Positions 1 through 11,700 of a DNA stretch of 64,000 nt are shown here, piece by piece. Every line of letters starts with the position of its first letter. The first letter of the stretch is position 1. The notes under the pieces were generated by a model. It was not told the DNA's origin. It made no database searches and worked only from the letters and a program-made list of their open reading frames with translations. The translations under genes and the position numbers were made by a program. The DNA lies in assembly GCA_958510825.1 (NCBI GenBank), contig OY294044.1, positions 105,934,893 through 105,998,892 of the forward strand, read 5' to 3'. This stretch comes from Brachypterus glaber. Lineage: Eukaryota > Arthropoda > Insecta > Coleoptera > Kateretidae.

Positions 1-606
1 TTTTTTTTTTGTAAAAACAGGCTCATTTATTATACCCTTAAAAGTGTTACGTAATACTTGGACACACCCAAAAATGATTTTATAGTATAGTTTAAAGGTA
101 GTACTACACTATTTCACGCATAATTGTTGTAATAATTGCTTTTGTTTGGGAAATAACGAGTGTTGGAAACAATGTTAGTTAGACTACTTTAACTTTTTAA
201 ATTTTGGCAAAAATAGAAATTTCTAAAATTTATGTATGAAATAGCTTTAAAATGATATTAAATTAATTATAATCTTATTTGGTGGGTCCTTTTATGTTCT
301 ATATTACGTTTCTTCTGCGTTTTTAGCTAAAATTATTCATATTGTGACCTTTTTTTTTGTAAAAAATAGGCTTATTTAGTATACCCCAAAAAGTGTTGCG
401 TAATACTTGGGTACACCCAAAAATAATTTTATTATATTATATAAAGCTTGCTTATAGGTATATATAATTTTTTTGCAAACATTATTTAGAAATAGGAAAA
501 TACATATTTAAAATACAATGAGTTAAACCGTTTTTAACAAATTTAAAAAATAAATAAATGTAGAGTTCCTAAATGTTATCGTTTAAATTAAGGGGTTTGA
601 GCAGGT
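1..606 (+). repeat. AT-rich intron with a degenerate direct repeat
   Basis: Bases 1-85 and about 350-440 are diverged copies of each other: poly-T, then 'tttattataccc', then 'gttacgtaatacttgg', then 'acacccaaaaat'. The 'TTACGTAATACTTG' core also occurs in the terminal repeats of the element at 57575-58386, which suggests related ends. Nothing else is recognisable. Confidence 0.45.
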
Positions 607-609
607 TTA

Positions 610-744
610 GGGCCACTTGCACCAAATTTTCGTACGGGATTAAGTCAGCTAAACCGAGTTTAAGTTAAAAAGGCTGAGTTCTGATTGGTGAGCCGTCAAT
701 TTAATCCAAGTTTAAAGTTAAACCAGCATTGGTGCAAGTGGCCC
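610..744. mobile_element. small MITE, TTA target-site duplication
   Basis: Terminal inverted repeats 'GGGCCACTTGCACCAA' and 'TTGGTGCAAGTGGCCC' enclose 135 bp. TTA flanks both sides (607-609 and 745-747). The GGG..CCC ends and TTA duplication suggest a PIF/Harbinger-type non-autonomous element (inference). Confidence 0.8.
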
Positions 745-1041
745 TTATAGACCTAAAATGAGTTTAAACTATAAATATATAATGTCTAGTATTGAAATAT
801 GGCCGTAACTCATTTTCGCCAAAAATGTTAGACCACTTTAGTTCCAGCTTCACCATATTACTTCCATATAAGCTTACCAGCCTACCAGCTTGTTAATTTA
901 AAGTTATTTAAATAGTAATTTTACCTTAATTCCACGTTTATGTTTTAGCTAAACATTGGGTTTTAAAATTTATATTTTATTTTATATTTTTTAAATTTAT
1001 TCAGCCATATCAAAACTTTAAACATAACTGCATAAGTGCAG

Positions 1042-1357
1042 GGGTACATTGTGCACCGTACATTGCTTAAAACTTGAATACTTAGAGCTGTATCTCAGTA
1101 ACGGTAAGAGCAATTTCAAAATTCCTTTTTTCTACGATCTAATAGAAAAGTTAACATTTTTACAAAAACAATTGAAGTCTTTTGATCGAAAAATAACTTT
1201 ATCCACGGTCGTTTTAAATTTTAAACGGTTTATTTTTACACACCCGTGATTAATAGGTCTATTAATCACTGCCGTGGATAAAACATAAATAAAATATAAT
1301 TTTTAAAATTGCTCTTACAGCTCTAAGTACTTAATTAGCCATTGTGCACTGTACAAT
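1042..1357. mobile_element. small inverted-repeat element
   Basis: The arms carry 'ttgtgcaccgtacattg' on the left and 'attgtgcactgtacaat' on the right. Internal complementarity includes 'tacttagagctgta' against 'acagctctaagta' and 'tttatccacggtcg' against 'gccgtggataaaa'. It ends about 130 bp upstream of exon A. Confidence 0.5.
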
Positions 1358-1489
1358 ACCAAATCAGACGCTTTTTAGAGTTCCATCAAATTAATGAAAG
1401 TTGGTAATTTTTTATTGTGAATTTTTATTATCTATATTGATAAAAATCTCTTTAAAATGTTATTTATTTCCAAACTTTTTGACTTGCAG

Positions 1490-1619
1490 ATGGAAACGTA
1501 CAGCTCATATGGCCGTCCAGGCGCAACGTCTACCCTAGATAGAAATTTTACCCGATCTCATCAACCTAGCCTGCCTGCTAGATCCTTATCAACACAACAT
1601 ATCACCTCATCATCATCAG
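1490..1619 (+). CDS. RhoGAP100F: syd-1 exon A (linker, Ser/Thr-rich)
   Basis: Begins after 'ttgacttgcag' and ends before 'gtaagatg'. It enters in phase 0 and leaves one base over. It encodes about 43 residues including '[15 protein letters not shown]', followed by a Ser-rich stretch. The first codon is ATG, but the good acceptor directly in front makes this an internal exon rather than a proven translation start. An alternative promoter using this ATG cannot be ruled out from sequence. Confidence 0.8.
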
Positions 1620-4600
1620 GTAAGATGCCTCAAAAGTTTACACCAAATGTTTCGGAAAAAATGTCACCCAAAAAATAAGACTTAAACCTAATACGTCGGC
1701 TAAGAAGTAAATTTACCTAAGGGATAAAATTTAATAATGGTATAAATTGGTTTAATAATTATAAATTAAAAAAAATGTATTAAAAAAAGAAAAAATTCTC
1801 ATAGTTATTCTTCATATTGTAATAAAAGATCAAATCCAAGAGGGTTGTACATACAGTTGATTACAAAAACTTTATTATTCTTAGAGGGACCGTCGTTATT
1901 ATTTATAGGGACCGTCGTTATTTTTTTATAGGGACCGTTGTTCTTAGCAAAGGGACCAAATTTTCTCAATTTAAAAATAAAATTAATATTTTTAATATAC
2001 AGCCTGTTCCAGAACTCGCGTGCAGAAATTTGAGGGTATATTAAAAACCATCTGGAAAATATGAAAAAAAATTCAAAAAAAATCCATCTTCAATACTAAT
2101 TAAAAAGGAAGCTATTTAATCTGACCAATCCTGTTGCTGATGTTAAATTACCTACAAATTAGTTTTTCCCTACTATGGTTGCATTTTAATTGTTGACGCG
2201 TGCATTGTTTGAGACTTTCAACTTTAGAATCTTTTTAGGTTATTATATTTTGACAAAACCGACAGAGGCTATCAAATATTCTATTTTTATAGGGTCCCTC
2301 CATCCCGCGGTGGTTTTTTGACATTAATAAATATTTATGTCACATTAATCACCATGTCAACCTACAGAATATGTACCTGCAATAATTAAATTTGCTTCCA
2401 TAGCTACCAATTCAACTTTTAAAGGTAATTTAACATCAGCAACAGTATTGGTCCACTTAAAGCGTTCTTATTTTTGAATTGAACGAAGATGGATTTTTTT
2501 TGACATTTTTTTCATATTTTCCAGAGGGTTTTTAATATACCCTCAAATTTCTGTACGCGAGTTCTGGAACAGGCTGTATTTTTTATATTTCTCACTCCCC
2601 TTTTCATCCAATTGGCTTTCTCTAAGATTAATTTTAGGCATTATATTGTTTTTTTGAGTTGGGATATATTTATTTCTTTATTCTGCAAGAGTTTTAGAAA
2701 GAACAATGTTAATAGAGTAAAAATTTGCATAATTTTTCAAATATGTAACGAAGTTCCCTATGTTAGCAACAACGGTTCCTTTTCGTGTGGACCGTCGTTA
2801 CAAGGGACCGTCGATGCGTTTAGACACAATTGGTGGGATTTGGATGAAGGTCTTTGAGATCAGTTCCTGCAAATTTGAGGTTAGGTATTGTATATGTTAT
2901 TGTACAAATCTAAAATGTTTAGTCTGAGATATAATTAAAAACAATTAAGATAATATTAGGGACCGGCGTTGTTCATTAAAAAAGTACGCATTAAAATAAC
3001 ATCGCTTAAACTAAATTTATTAAATGCATATTTACATAATTTTAACGTACCACGATCGGCATTCTAGTAGTGTCGGATTTTACTAATATAAGAAGCGCTC
3101 GATTTAAATTGGGAGACATAAGTTATTATTTTTTTTATTCAAACCAGTATAAGATTTTCCAAGTAAATAAGTCTTATGACGTAAGTTAATAGTTCTTAGA
3201 TTAACTAAAAAATATATTGCAAAGTTCAATTAAGGTAATCTACATACAAATATGGATTGTATGTCAAAAAAGGTTGCGGGAGACAAGGGACCGTTGTTAC
3301 GTTTTTTAGGTTAATATATCAGATTTTCAAAACAGCCGATATTTATAGAAGCTATTAGTAACTGAGTATCAAAACCAGTTAATATTGAAGACATTTCATT
3401 AACTAAATTGCACAAAAAGTCCAAAAGTTTTTTTGGAGCTAGAGACATATTTTCTCCCATTACTGAATTTTGTCCCCTAAACCTATTTTTTTTTTCAAAA
3501 TCTGTAGTTTTACGGAATCGGATACAAAATTTCTTACTCTATGTTTCTGTTTAAAATATATTTATATTAAATCAATACAAACCGATAAAAAGAATGTTTA
3601 GTTTTCATCCTGTATATAGTAGATTTTGATAAGTCCCTTATGCGGACAAATATACGGTTTCATGCGCATGACGTACTACCTGAAGTTGCTGGCTTCAGGC
3701 GATATTTCAGTGTAATTTAAATGAGTTCGTAAAACAGCACGGTCCGGACAATACGTTAAATTCGTCAGGGGCGCGATACCAACGAACTAATAACTCTTCT
3801 CTCTAGAATAGGCATTTCATTCGTTAAAACTGACAAAAACGTCGGCAACATAAACATTCGTCTGTCTTACTCGCACATCTTTGTTCTAACAGCGACAACA
3901 ATACCAGTTAGTGGTAATTGTTATTGTTCAGGCCTGAATATACCTACTATTTGTTTACAAACAAACCGAGATGTTGGCGATACTTTATTTTAACGGTATG
4001 CGTATACTAGAAAGAAGAGTTATTAGTTCGTTGCGCGATACTCACGCCAATATCGCTTCCAAAGAACAAAAATAACAATAGTTATTCGTAATGAATCACG
4101 CTATGGAAAATACATCCAATAAATAACATTTTGCGTAGAACGAGTTGCAAATAGGGCTTACGCTATTTCTCCGAGGAAACATCATCTTGGGCACAAGTAC
4201 AAGAAGACACCTGGAACAATACAAGTAAGTCCCTTTTGCCTCACGTTACAAAGGTCCTTCGATAAAACACCCCAGCGGTTAATAAAGAATAAAAACTAAA
4301 CATTTTAGAGGTAAAAATACCTAAACCGATCATGAAATTAAAGGTAAAGATCTGAAGTGTTTTAGCTAGACTTTTAGATGAAATTTCCCATCATTGAAAT
4401 CAGGCAGTAATATAAAAGGGATACTTTTCAACTAAAACATGATAGTTTCGTACAGAAATTGATCTAATAAATATAATAGATATAATACAAAAGCGCCTGG
4501 AAATATAAAAAAATAAGTACACAATAAAACAAAACATACAAAAATCTTTATAAATATCATAATTTTAAACTGTATTCTTTATTCCCTTATATTTGGACTT

Positions 4601-7600
4601 AGGTTTAGGTAAATTTACCTCTAAAATGTGTGTCATTTTTAGAATGTCGAGTACCTATACCGATTTTTATTGAATTTAAAATAAAATAGTTAAGAATGAA
4701 AGGATTTAAATACATTAAGTGCTCACGGTGTTCTAGAAGAATTTTTAAATGACATGACAACTTCCATTTTTTTTTCTTTTTGGAATTTGTTATATGAGCT
4801 CTAATAAAAAAAATAAGACCAAAATTTTAAAAATCGTTTGAGCCGTTTTTGATAATTTCATATTCTTGGATAAAAGTGGGGGGTGGGAGGTGTTATTTGA
4901 AAATCAGAGGGTGGGGTGGTTAGAAGGGAGTGAGTAAGCAATGGAGGGGGGTTGAATAATTCAATAAAATCTTTTTTGGCTCCCATTTAACGCTTAAGTG
5001 CTTAAGTATCATAGTGGTGGTACCACTATGCCAAGTTTGGTCAAAATCCGAGATATCGAGGGCAAACCGAGTATGTTAGCGTGAAATATCAGAAAAAAAA
5101 AGAAAAAGAAAAAAAAATGGAAGTTGTCATGTCATTTAAAAGTTCTTCTAGAACAGCTTGTGCTCTTTAAGGTACCAAAAAAATATTTATAGTAAGTAAA
5201 TAAAACATAAATAACATAACATAACATAAATTTTAAAATCGTTTTTTACGCTTCCTGAAAAATTTAAATATACCGAGATAGGTATTTTTACTTCTTAGCC
5301 GACAATAACTTTTATAACTATTATAGTTATTTTCTTAACTAGTGTATTAAGTGAATAAAATCACTTAATACACGAGTTGAGAATTAAATTTTGTCCAACA
5401 CCCTTTAACTACACTTCTGCTCAAAAATATCGGCCCACCTAAAAAAATACACATTTTCAAATGCTAATAACTCCAAAACTATTCAATAGATTTATTTGAC
5501 CTTTTTTTTATTTTAAAGCTTGAACTTTTAGCTCTTAATTACTGGAATAAAAATTATCAAAAATCTTTTTTTAAACCGGCAGCAATGAAAATTACACAGC
5601 TATGTTTTTTACTGCTTCTTTCGATATGCGCACGGTTTGCCACTCCATATTTTTTTACAATTTAATTAATTGATTTTATAGGCCAATTAAATGGGAGTAA
5701 TTTCTTTTTTAACTTTTTAATTTTCCTTTTCTCGTTTAGGAGATATACGGTTTTTTCTGAAAATAAACATTTTTGCAAATAACAAAAAAACTACACAGTG
5801 GATTTAATTGATTTGTTTTTTAATTTGAAGCTTAAGTCCTTAACTTTTATTTATTTAATTTAGGTTTCTGGTGCAAACATGTTTCAACTGGGTTTACATT
5901 GCTTAAATAGTCATGTTTTTTTTACCCAATCTTTTTTGATGCAATTTAACCACAAACTCAAATGTTTCCATAAGTTTTAAAACTTATTCTAAATGCCACA
6001 CTTATTGTGACTGATTTCTTCTTTTATTTTTTATCATAAGTCTTCTCATTTAGGAGAAATTAAAGTTTTTCGGAAAAAGTGACTTTTTAATCAGTGGGCT
6101 AGTGCCACCCCTGTAAAACTGTATATGACGGAAAAGCGTCAATAGAATATAAAGATCTATTGCACTTCTATAACTTTAGCTTAAATAAATACATTTAATT
6201 AACACGTTTTCTGCGTTAGCAACTTTTTGGTTCCCAGCTCAGACTGCGTTTTGAGGCATATATGTCGAACGAACTTTGCACAGACTGTTTAAATCTCTAA
6301 TGGTACTCCAAAAACAAGTTCTAACGTCTTTTTAAGGACTTTTTGCTTTTTAATTTTTTTTAAACAAAATATTTTATCAAATAAAATAACAATAAACAAA
6401 TTTTAAATTTTATTAAAATTATTTAATAACAATTATAAACACAAAAAAACGTATTAGACGTGTATGTTTTTTTACAACAATGCTGTTTTTCGTTATTATT
6501 AGTTACATTACATTATGGTCAATAAAACATTCAATTTAATTTAACAAAACACTAAAACTAACCAACATTACACGGTTGAGGCTAGGTTATCAATGTGTAT
6601 ACACTATAGTTAAAATTTATCTACATAAATATTATAGACGTTATAGTCATATTTCCCAATGTTTTTCATACAGAATTAGGTTTTAAAAATGGTTTGTGGC
6701 AGCTGTATATCCCATGCCTGGCAGCATTTACTCCTATTCTTTTCAAAATAATAATTCCATTCCTTTTTTTGTACATTTTCCAATTTTTTTTTCACAAATA
6801 TTCCATAACGTAATTTTTAGAAAAAACCTTATATCTCCTAAACGAGAAAAGGAAAATAAAAAAATTTAAAAAGAGATTACTTCCATTTAATTAGGCTATA
6901 AAATCAATTAATTAAATTGTAAAAAAATATGCAGTGGCGAACCATGCGCATATCGAAAGGTGCAGTAAAAAAACATAGCTGTGCACTTTTCATTGCTGCC
7001 GGTATAAAAAAAGATGTTTGATAATTTTTATTCCAGTAAGTAAGAAAGAGCTAAAAGTTCAAGCTTCAAAATAAAAAAAAGATCGAATAAATCCATTAAA
7101 TAGTTTTGGAGATATTTGCATTCAAAAATGTGTATTTTTTTAGGTGGGCCGATATTTTTGAGCAGAAGTGTATAAAGAAAAATCTATAATTTAGCAAAAA
7201 AAAAAAATAGTATATTGCATTTCCCAAATCTAAAAAAAAAATAATTTTCAAAAAAATAACAAAAAAAATACTTTTTTTTTAAATATCTTTAAAAAAAAAA
7301 CGAAAAATTTTTGAAAAAAAATATTTTTTTTTCAAAAAAAAAAAGTTTTCAAAAAAACTTTAATTTTTTATTTTTCAATTTGCAAAAAAAAATAGAATTG
7401 ATCCTTTATTTCAGCATTTTTCGATTTTTTTTTAAAGTTTAACCCCCCATAACTTTTTTGTTTTTTTTTGTGGGATTACTTTTAAAAACAGTAGGGATCT
7501 TCCTGAAAATTTCGATCGGATTATTCGTTCTTGAGTTATCGTGTCTACAAAAATCGTGACATCAGACAGACAGACGGACTTTAAAAAAAAAAGTTGCTTA

Positions 7601-8430
7601 TTTTTTCATGAAACAAATTTATATCCAAGAATTTTTTTCCAGCATTAGCAAGTTCGAGATCTCCTTCCATGCGTCGTATGCGTCAGCTTTTGGATTTGGA
7701 CTCGGGAAGATCAGGGGCGGCGCCGAGCCCCGTGCCCACGCCGAGCGGCACTCTGCCAAGAGGCCACCGACAACTAGACATTAACCCTGCAGGTAAGTTC
7801 CCATATCACATTTGGGTCAAAGCTTGCCTGGGAATGCTACGAAACCCTTAAACAACTGGCAGAAACCAACAAGGTTTCCTTGATGTGGGTGCCAGGACAC
7901 GAGGGTGTTGCCCGCAATGAGGCTGCGGACTCTCTCGCGAGAGAGGGAGCATGCGCTCAATTTATTGGCCCTGAACCTTTCTGTGGCTTTAACAAAAGCC
8001 ATCAGGTAGAGGCAATTAAGAGATGGGAAACCAAAATCAAAACTCGATATTGGAAAGACCAAAACTTAAGACAGGCCAAAATATTCATAAAATATGAACC
8101 TAAACGAAGAAAAAAATTACTCGATCTCAGCAAGGTGGACCTAAAGACCTATACAGGGCTGTTAACCGGACACTGCCCGTGGTATACCCAAGACCTGCAG
8201 ACATATCCCAAGTAGCCCCCAAAAAACTCTTAGGCTTCTTTGAAAGTTCCCATATAAACCAGCTGAACAGTTGCAAGCACGTTGTCAAAACATCGGCACT
8301 AGGCACTAATTTGAAGCGTTATGAAAAGGAAAGTTGTGTGATCACGTGAATAGGCAACCATTAATACACCGGCATAATTTATTAAAGTTTGAAAGTCTGT
8401 ATCTCCAAAACGTTATATACTAGCAAAAAA

Positions 8431-8492
<62 letters not shown>

Positions 8493-8628
8493 TAAATCGG
8501 GTTATAAATAAATGAGATATTCTAAAAAAAAAAACGTTTTACTGCTTTAAACGCCAATATCTCGACAACAGTGCATTTTAGGAAAAAATAGTTCGTAAAT
8601 TTTTTTGACCAATTTAAAATTATCTTTC

Positions 8629-8704
<76 letters not shown>

Positions 8705-11700
8705 TAATTAAATACAACAATAATTGCCTTAATTGTAACCAAAAAAACGCTAAAAATAGGAGTTTTACCCTATTCTTACCCCCTTACTCCCCATCGTTTA
8801 CCTCCAAAATCTAATGAGCTCTTCGAAACACATTAAAAAACAATATGCAAAAAACCGCTTATCGATATCTTATTTAGAAATGGAGTTATCGAGTTTACAG
8901 ACAGACGGACGAAATTTTTTTTTACTGAGGTCGAGAAATGTGAAAAAAAAACACTAAGTGCCGATGTAATACTTATTTTAACAGAAACTTTATACAAAAA
9001 TTAAAAACAAAAATAGTTTATTGCACAACGTGTACGGAAAGCGACAAATTGCACATGAGCCGGAAACGTCGGAATGCAAGATACTTCTCGACGAGCTATG
9101 TACACTATTTTTCCTACGACCCCAATGAAAATAAAATTATTTAGAATAAATATTATTTTGTGTATACACGGTGTATTTGAAATGGGGTCTGAAATCATTG
9201 AAATTTCGGTTTTCAACATTTTAGTATTTAATTTTTTGTCCTCGAACCGTGAAATTTAACCTTCAAAAAGTTTTTCTCGAAAACGCTTAATCCTACAGTA
9301 TTACAACAAGAGTATCTTTTTTATGTATTTTGACCTGAGGAATCATATTCCAAAATTAAAATTACAAAAAAGTTACACAGAAAAAGTTTGGGACAAAAAA
9401 CTAATAAGCCCCCCCTTTTGCACACCCCTGGTTAAAATAAGTACATGACAATAACATACGAAGATAGGCCTTATTAAAATAAGTTCACGTGCAAAACCTC
9501 GTTGCTATATCTCGAAAAGTTCCTGAGTTTTTTAGCCACTTTCAAAGGGGCTTAGCTCCCTTACGACGCATTTTTAGACATATGTTTATAGGAACTTTTT
9601 TGTCATATTTTTTTATGTAGAATTACCCCTTAAAATGTAATTTTATAAAAATACAGTGTCTACAGCACAGAACCTTGAGGTACACCAGATTTTCAAAAAT
9701 ATAGCTTTTTTGAAAACATTGAGAACATACACTGTCAGACTGACTTAAGCGAAAAGTAGGTTTAAACCAAAGAACTTTTACGTCAAGAATGAACATGATG
9801 AAATCTACCGTATGCTTTGTTTGAAGCGTGAACCAACTACGGTGAGGGGCTGGTGGGGAGTGACTATTGTTTACACTTAGTACGCGTAAAGAGAGAGAAA
9901 GAATGTGTAAACTCACAGTCTAATGTCGTAAACTTTGTCAAGCAATACAGTGTTGCCAGTTGCAACACTTGCTTTAGATATTTTATTGTAAATTTTAAGA
10001 AATATTAGTTTTATTTGAGTTTTATATGAACTAGTAGTTTAAATTTAACAAATTTAATTATTTTACATTATCAAACATAATTATAGTGTCGTAGTATAGT
10101 AGTTTTTTAAAAATTTAATGTAGGTATAAAGATTTATCATAATGATAAAGTGAAAATTACGCAACATCGCTCTGGTCACCAGAAGGTCAAAACCAGCGAT
10201 ACTTATGTTTACACCAGAAGCAGTATCGCGTACGTTTATGTAAACAAACAAACAAAAAGATGACACCTTCATAAACATTGGTCTGAAATAACTTCTTGAG
10301 GTAAAAGTTCTTTGGTTTACACGATAAAATTTTTGAGCCTGATATTACCTACTGGCAAAAAAAATATTTCTCAATATTTTTTTGTCAAAAAAAAAACATT
10401 TTTCCAAACAAATAAATAAAAAAATTAAATTGAGCTCCTTGATAATGTCGAGAGACACTGTGCTAAGAGGCCACCGACAACTAGACCTTAATCCCGCAGG
10501 TGGGTCCTTATAGTCCTTTATACTCAAGAGTTTATTTTTACTTTTTTAAAGGACTTTGTTGTAAAGACGTATACAGAATTTATTCTAATTTCATTTTTAA
10601 AAATAAAGATCGTAACGTAACCTGCGACCTTTTTTAAAAAAAAACACAATTTATTCGATATTGTGTAGACAAAATAAAAGAAAAATAATTAATCTGTAAA
10701 GCAAACGCGAAGGTATGCTCGTAGGGTTCCGCCGTAATGTGTATTATCGAGTTACTTGATTCGCAGTATATTTTTTATTTGTTTATTTAATAAACAATTT
10801 GTTATAAACAAATAAATTTTGGCTTTATATATATTTTTTTAATTGCACAAAATAAAACAATAATTTTCGTCTTTTTAACTTTACCGTTCTCACCTGTTTT
10901 TTATCTTTTTTTTTTTAGACGATTTTTTTCTTAAAAATCATAATTTTCATTATTAATTAGATTTCAAAAAAAAAATTTTTGATTATCTTATCATTATATA
11001 AACAATGCATTTGTTTATAACAATTTTTTAAATAATAAGAGTAAAAGCATTTAAAAAATTATTATTATGTGGCTTCTGTCAATAAAAAAACAAAGCAATG
11101 GGGATATTTGAAAAAAAAAATATTACAATGCTTTATTTACGTTTTTAATTTTTCAATATCTTCGATTGTTAATAAAAAAATGGAAAATTAAAATTTTTTA
11201 ATTTTTCCACCGAGGATCTTTGCTATAGCCTTCAAAGAATAGCTCCAAAAAAGGAAAAAAAATCAGGTATCTATTTCAAAAATTATCGAGTTTTTTTTTT
11301 TAACTTCTAACTTGGAAAATTTTGTTAATTGCTGACGGATTATTGTTTATTCAACTCTCCAGCAAGTGCCTGATTTTTTTCATTCCTTATTATTCATTTT
11401 TAAATAGTTAAAATATTTTTTTTTGTTTAAGCGTCCGAACGAAAAGCCAAACGAACCGTTTTCAAGCATATTTTCACCGCTCAATTAAAATTATAAATAT
11501 TGTTGCTACAGTTCCGGAAGGTAGGACTTTTTTTAGGAAATTTCCTGCTCTCTTTGGATCTTTTTTCCGATTTTGGATATCTGCAATAGTTTTCGAGATA
11601 TTCGCGAAAAACCAAACCCCCATTTTTTTTACTAAATTGTTTATAACTTTTGCAGTTTTTGCAGTCGCAACTTTTTTTCTCAAAAATGTTCTAAATGCCT

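Larger units (their letters stand above)
8290..8967. mobile_element. inverted-end element, copy 1 ('ACATCGGCAC' ends)
   Basis: Ends 'ACATCGGCAC' and 'GTGCCGATGT'. The body matches 13497-14162 ('aacgccaatatctcga', 'ttgaccaatttaaaattatc', 'aataggagttttaccct', 'gacagacggacg'). This copy carries two expanded (TA)n tracts. Confidence 0.75.

Noticed and set aside
1457..1489. Upstream in-frame ATG extending exon A
   Set aside because: The segment contains the polypyrimidine tract and acceptor 'ttgacttgcag', so it is intron in the spliced model.
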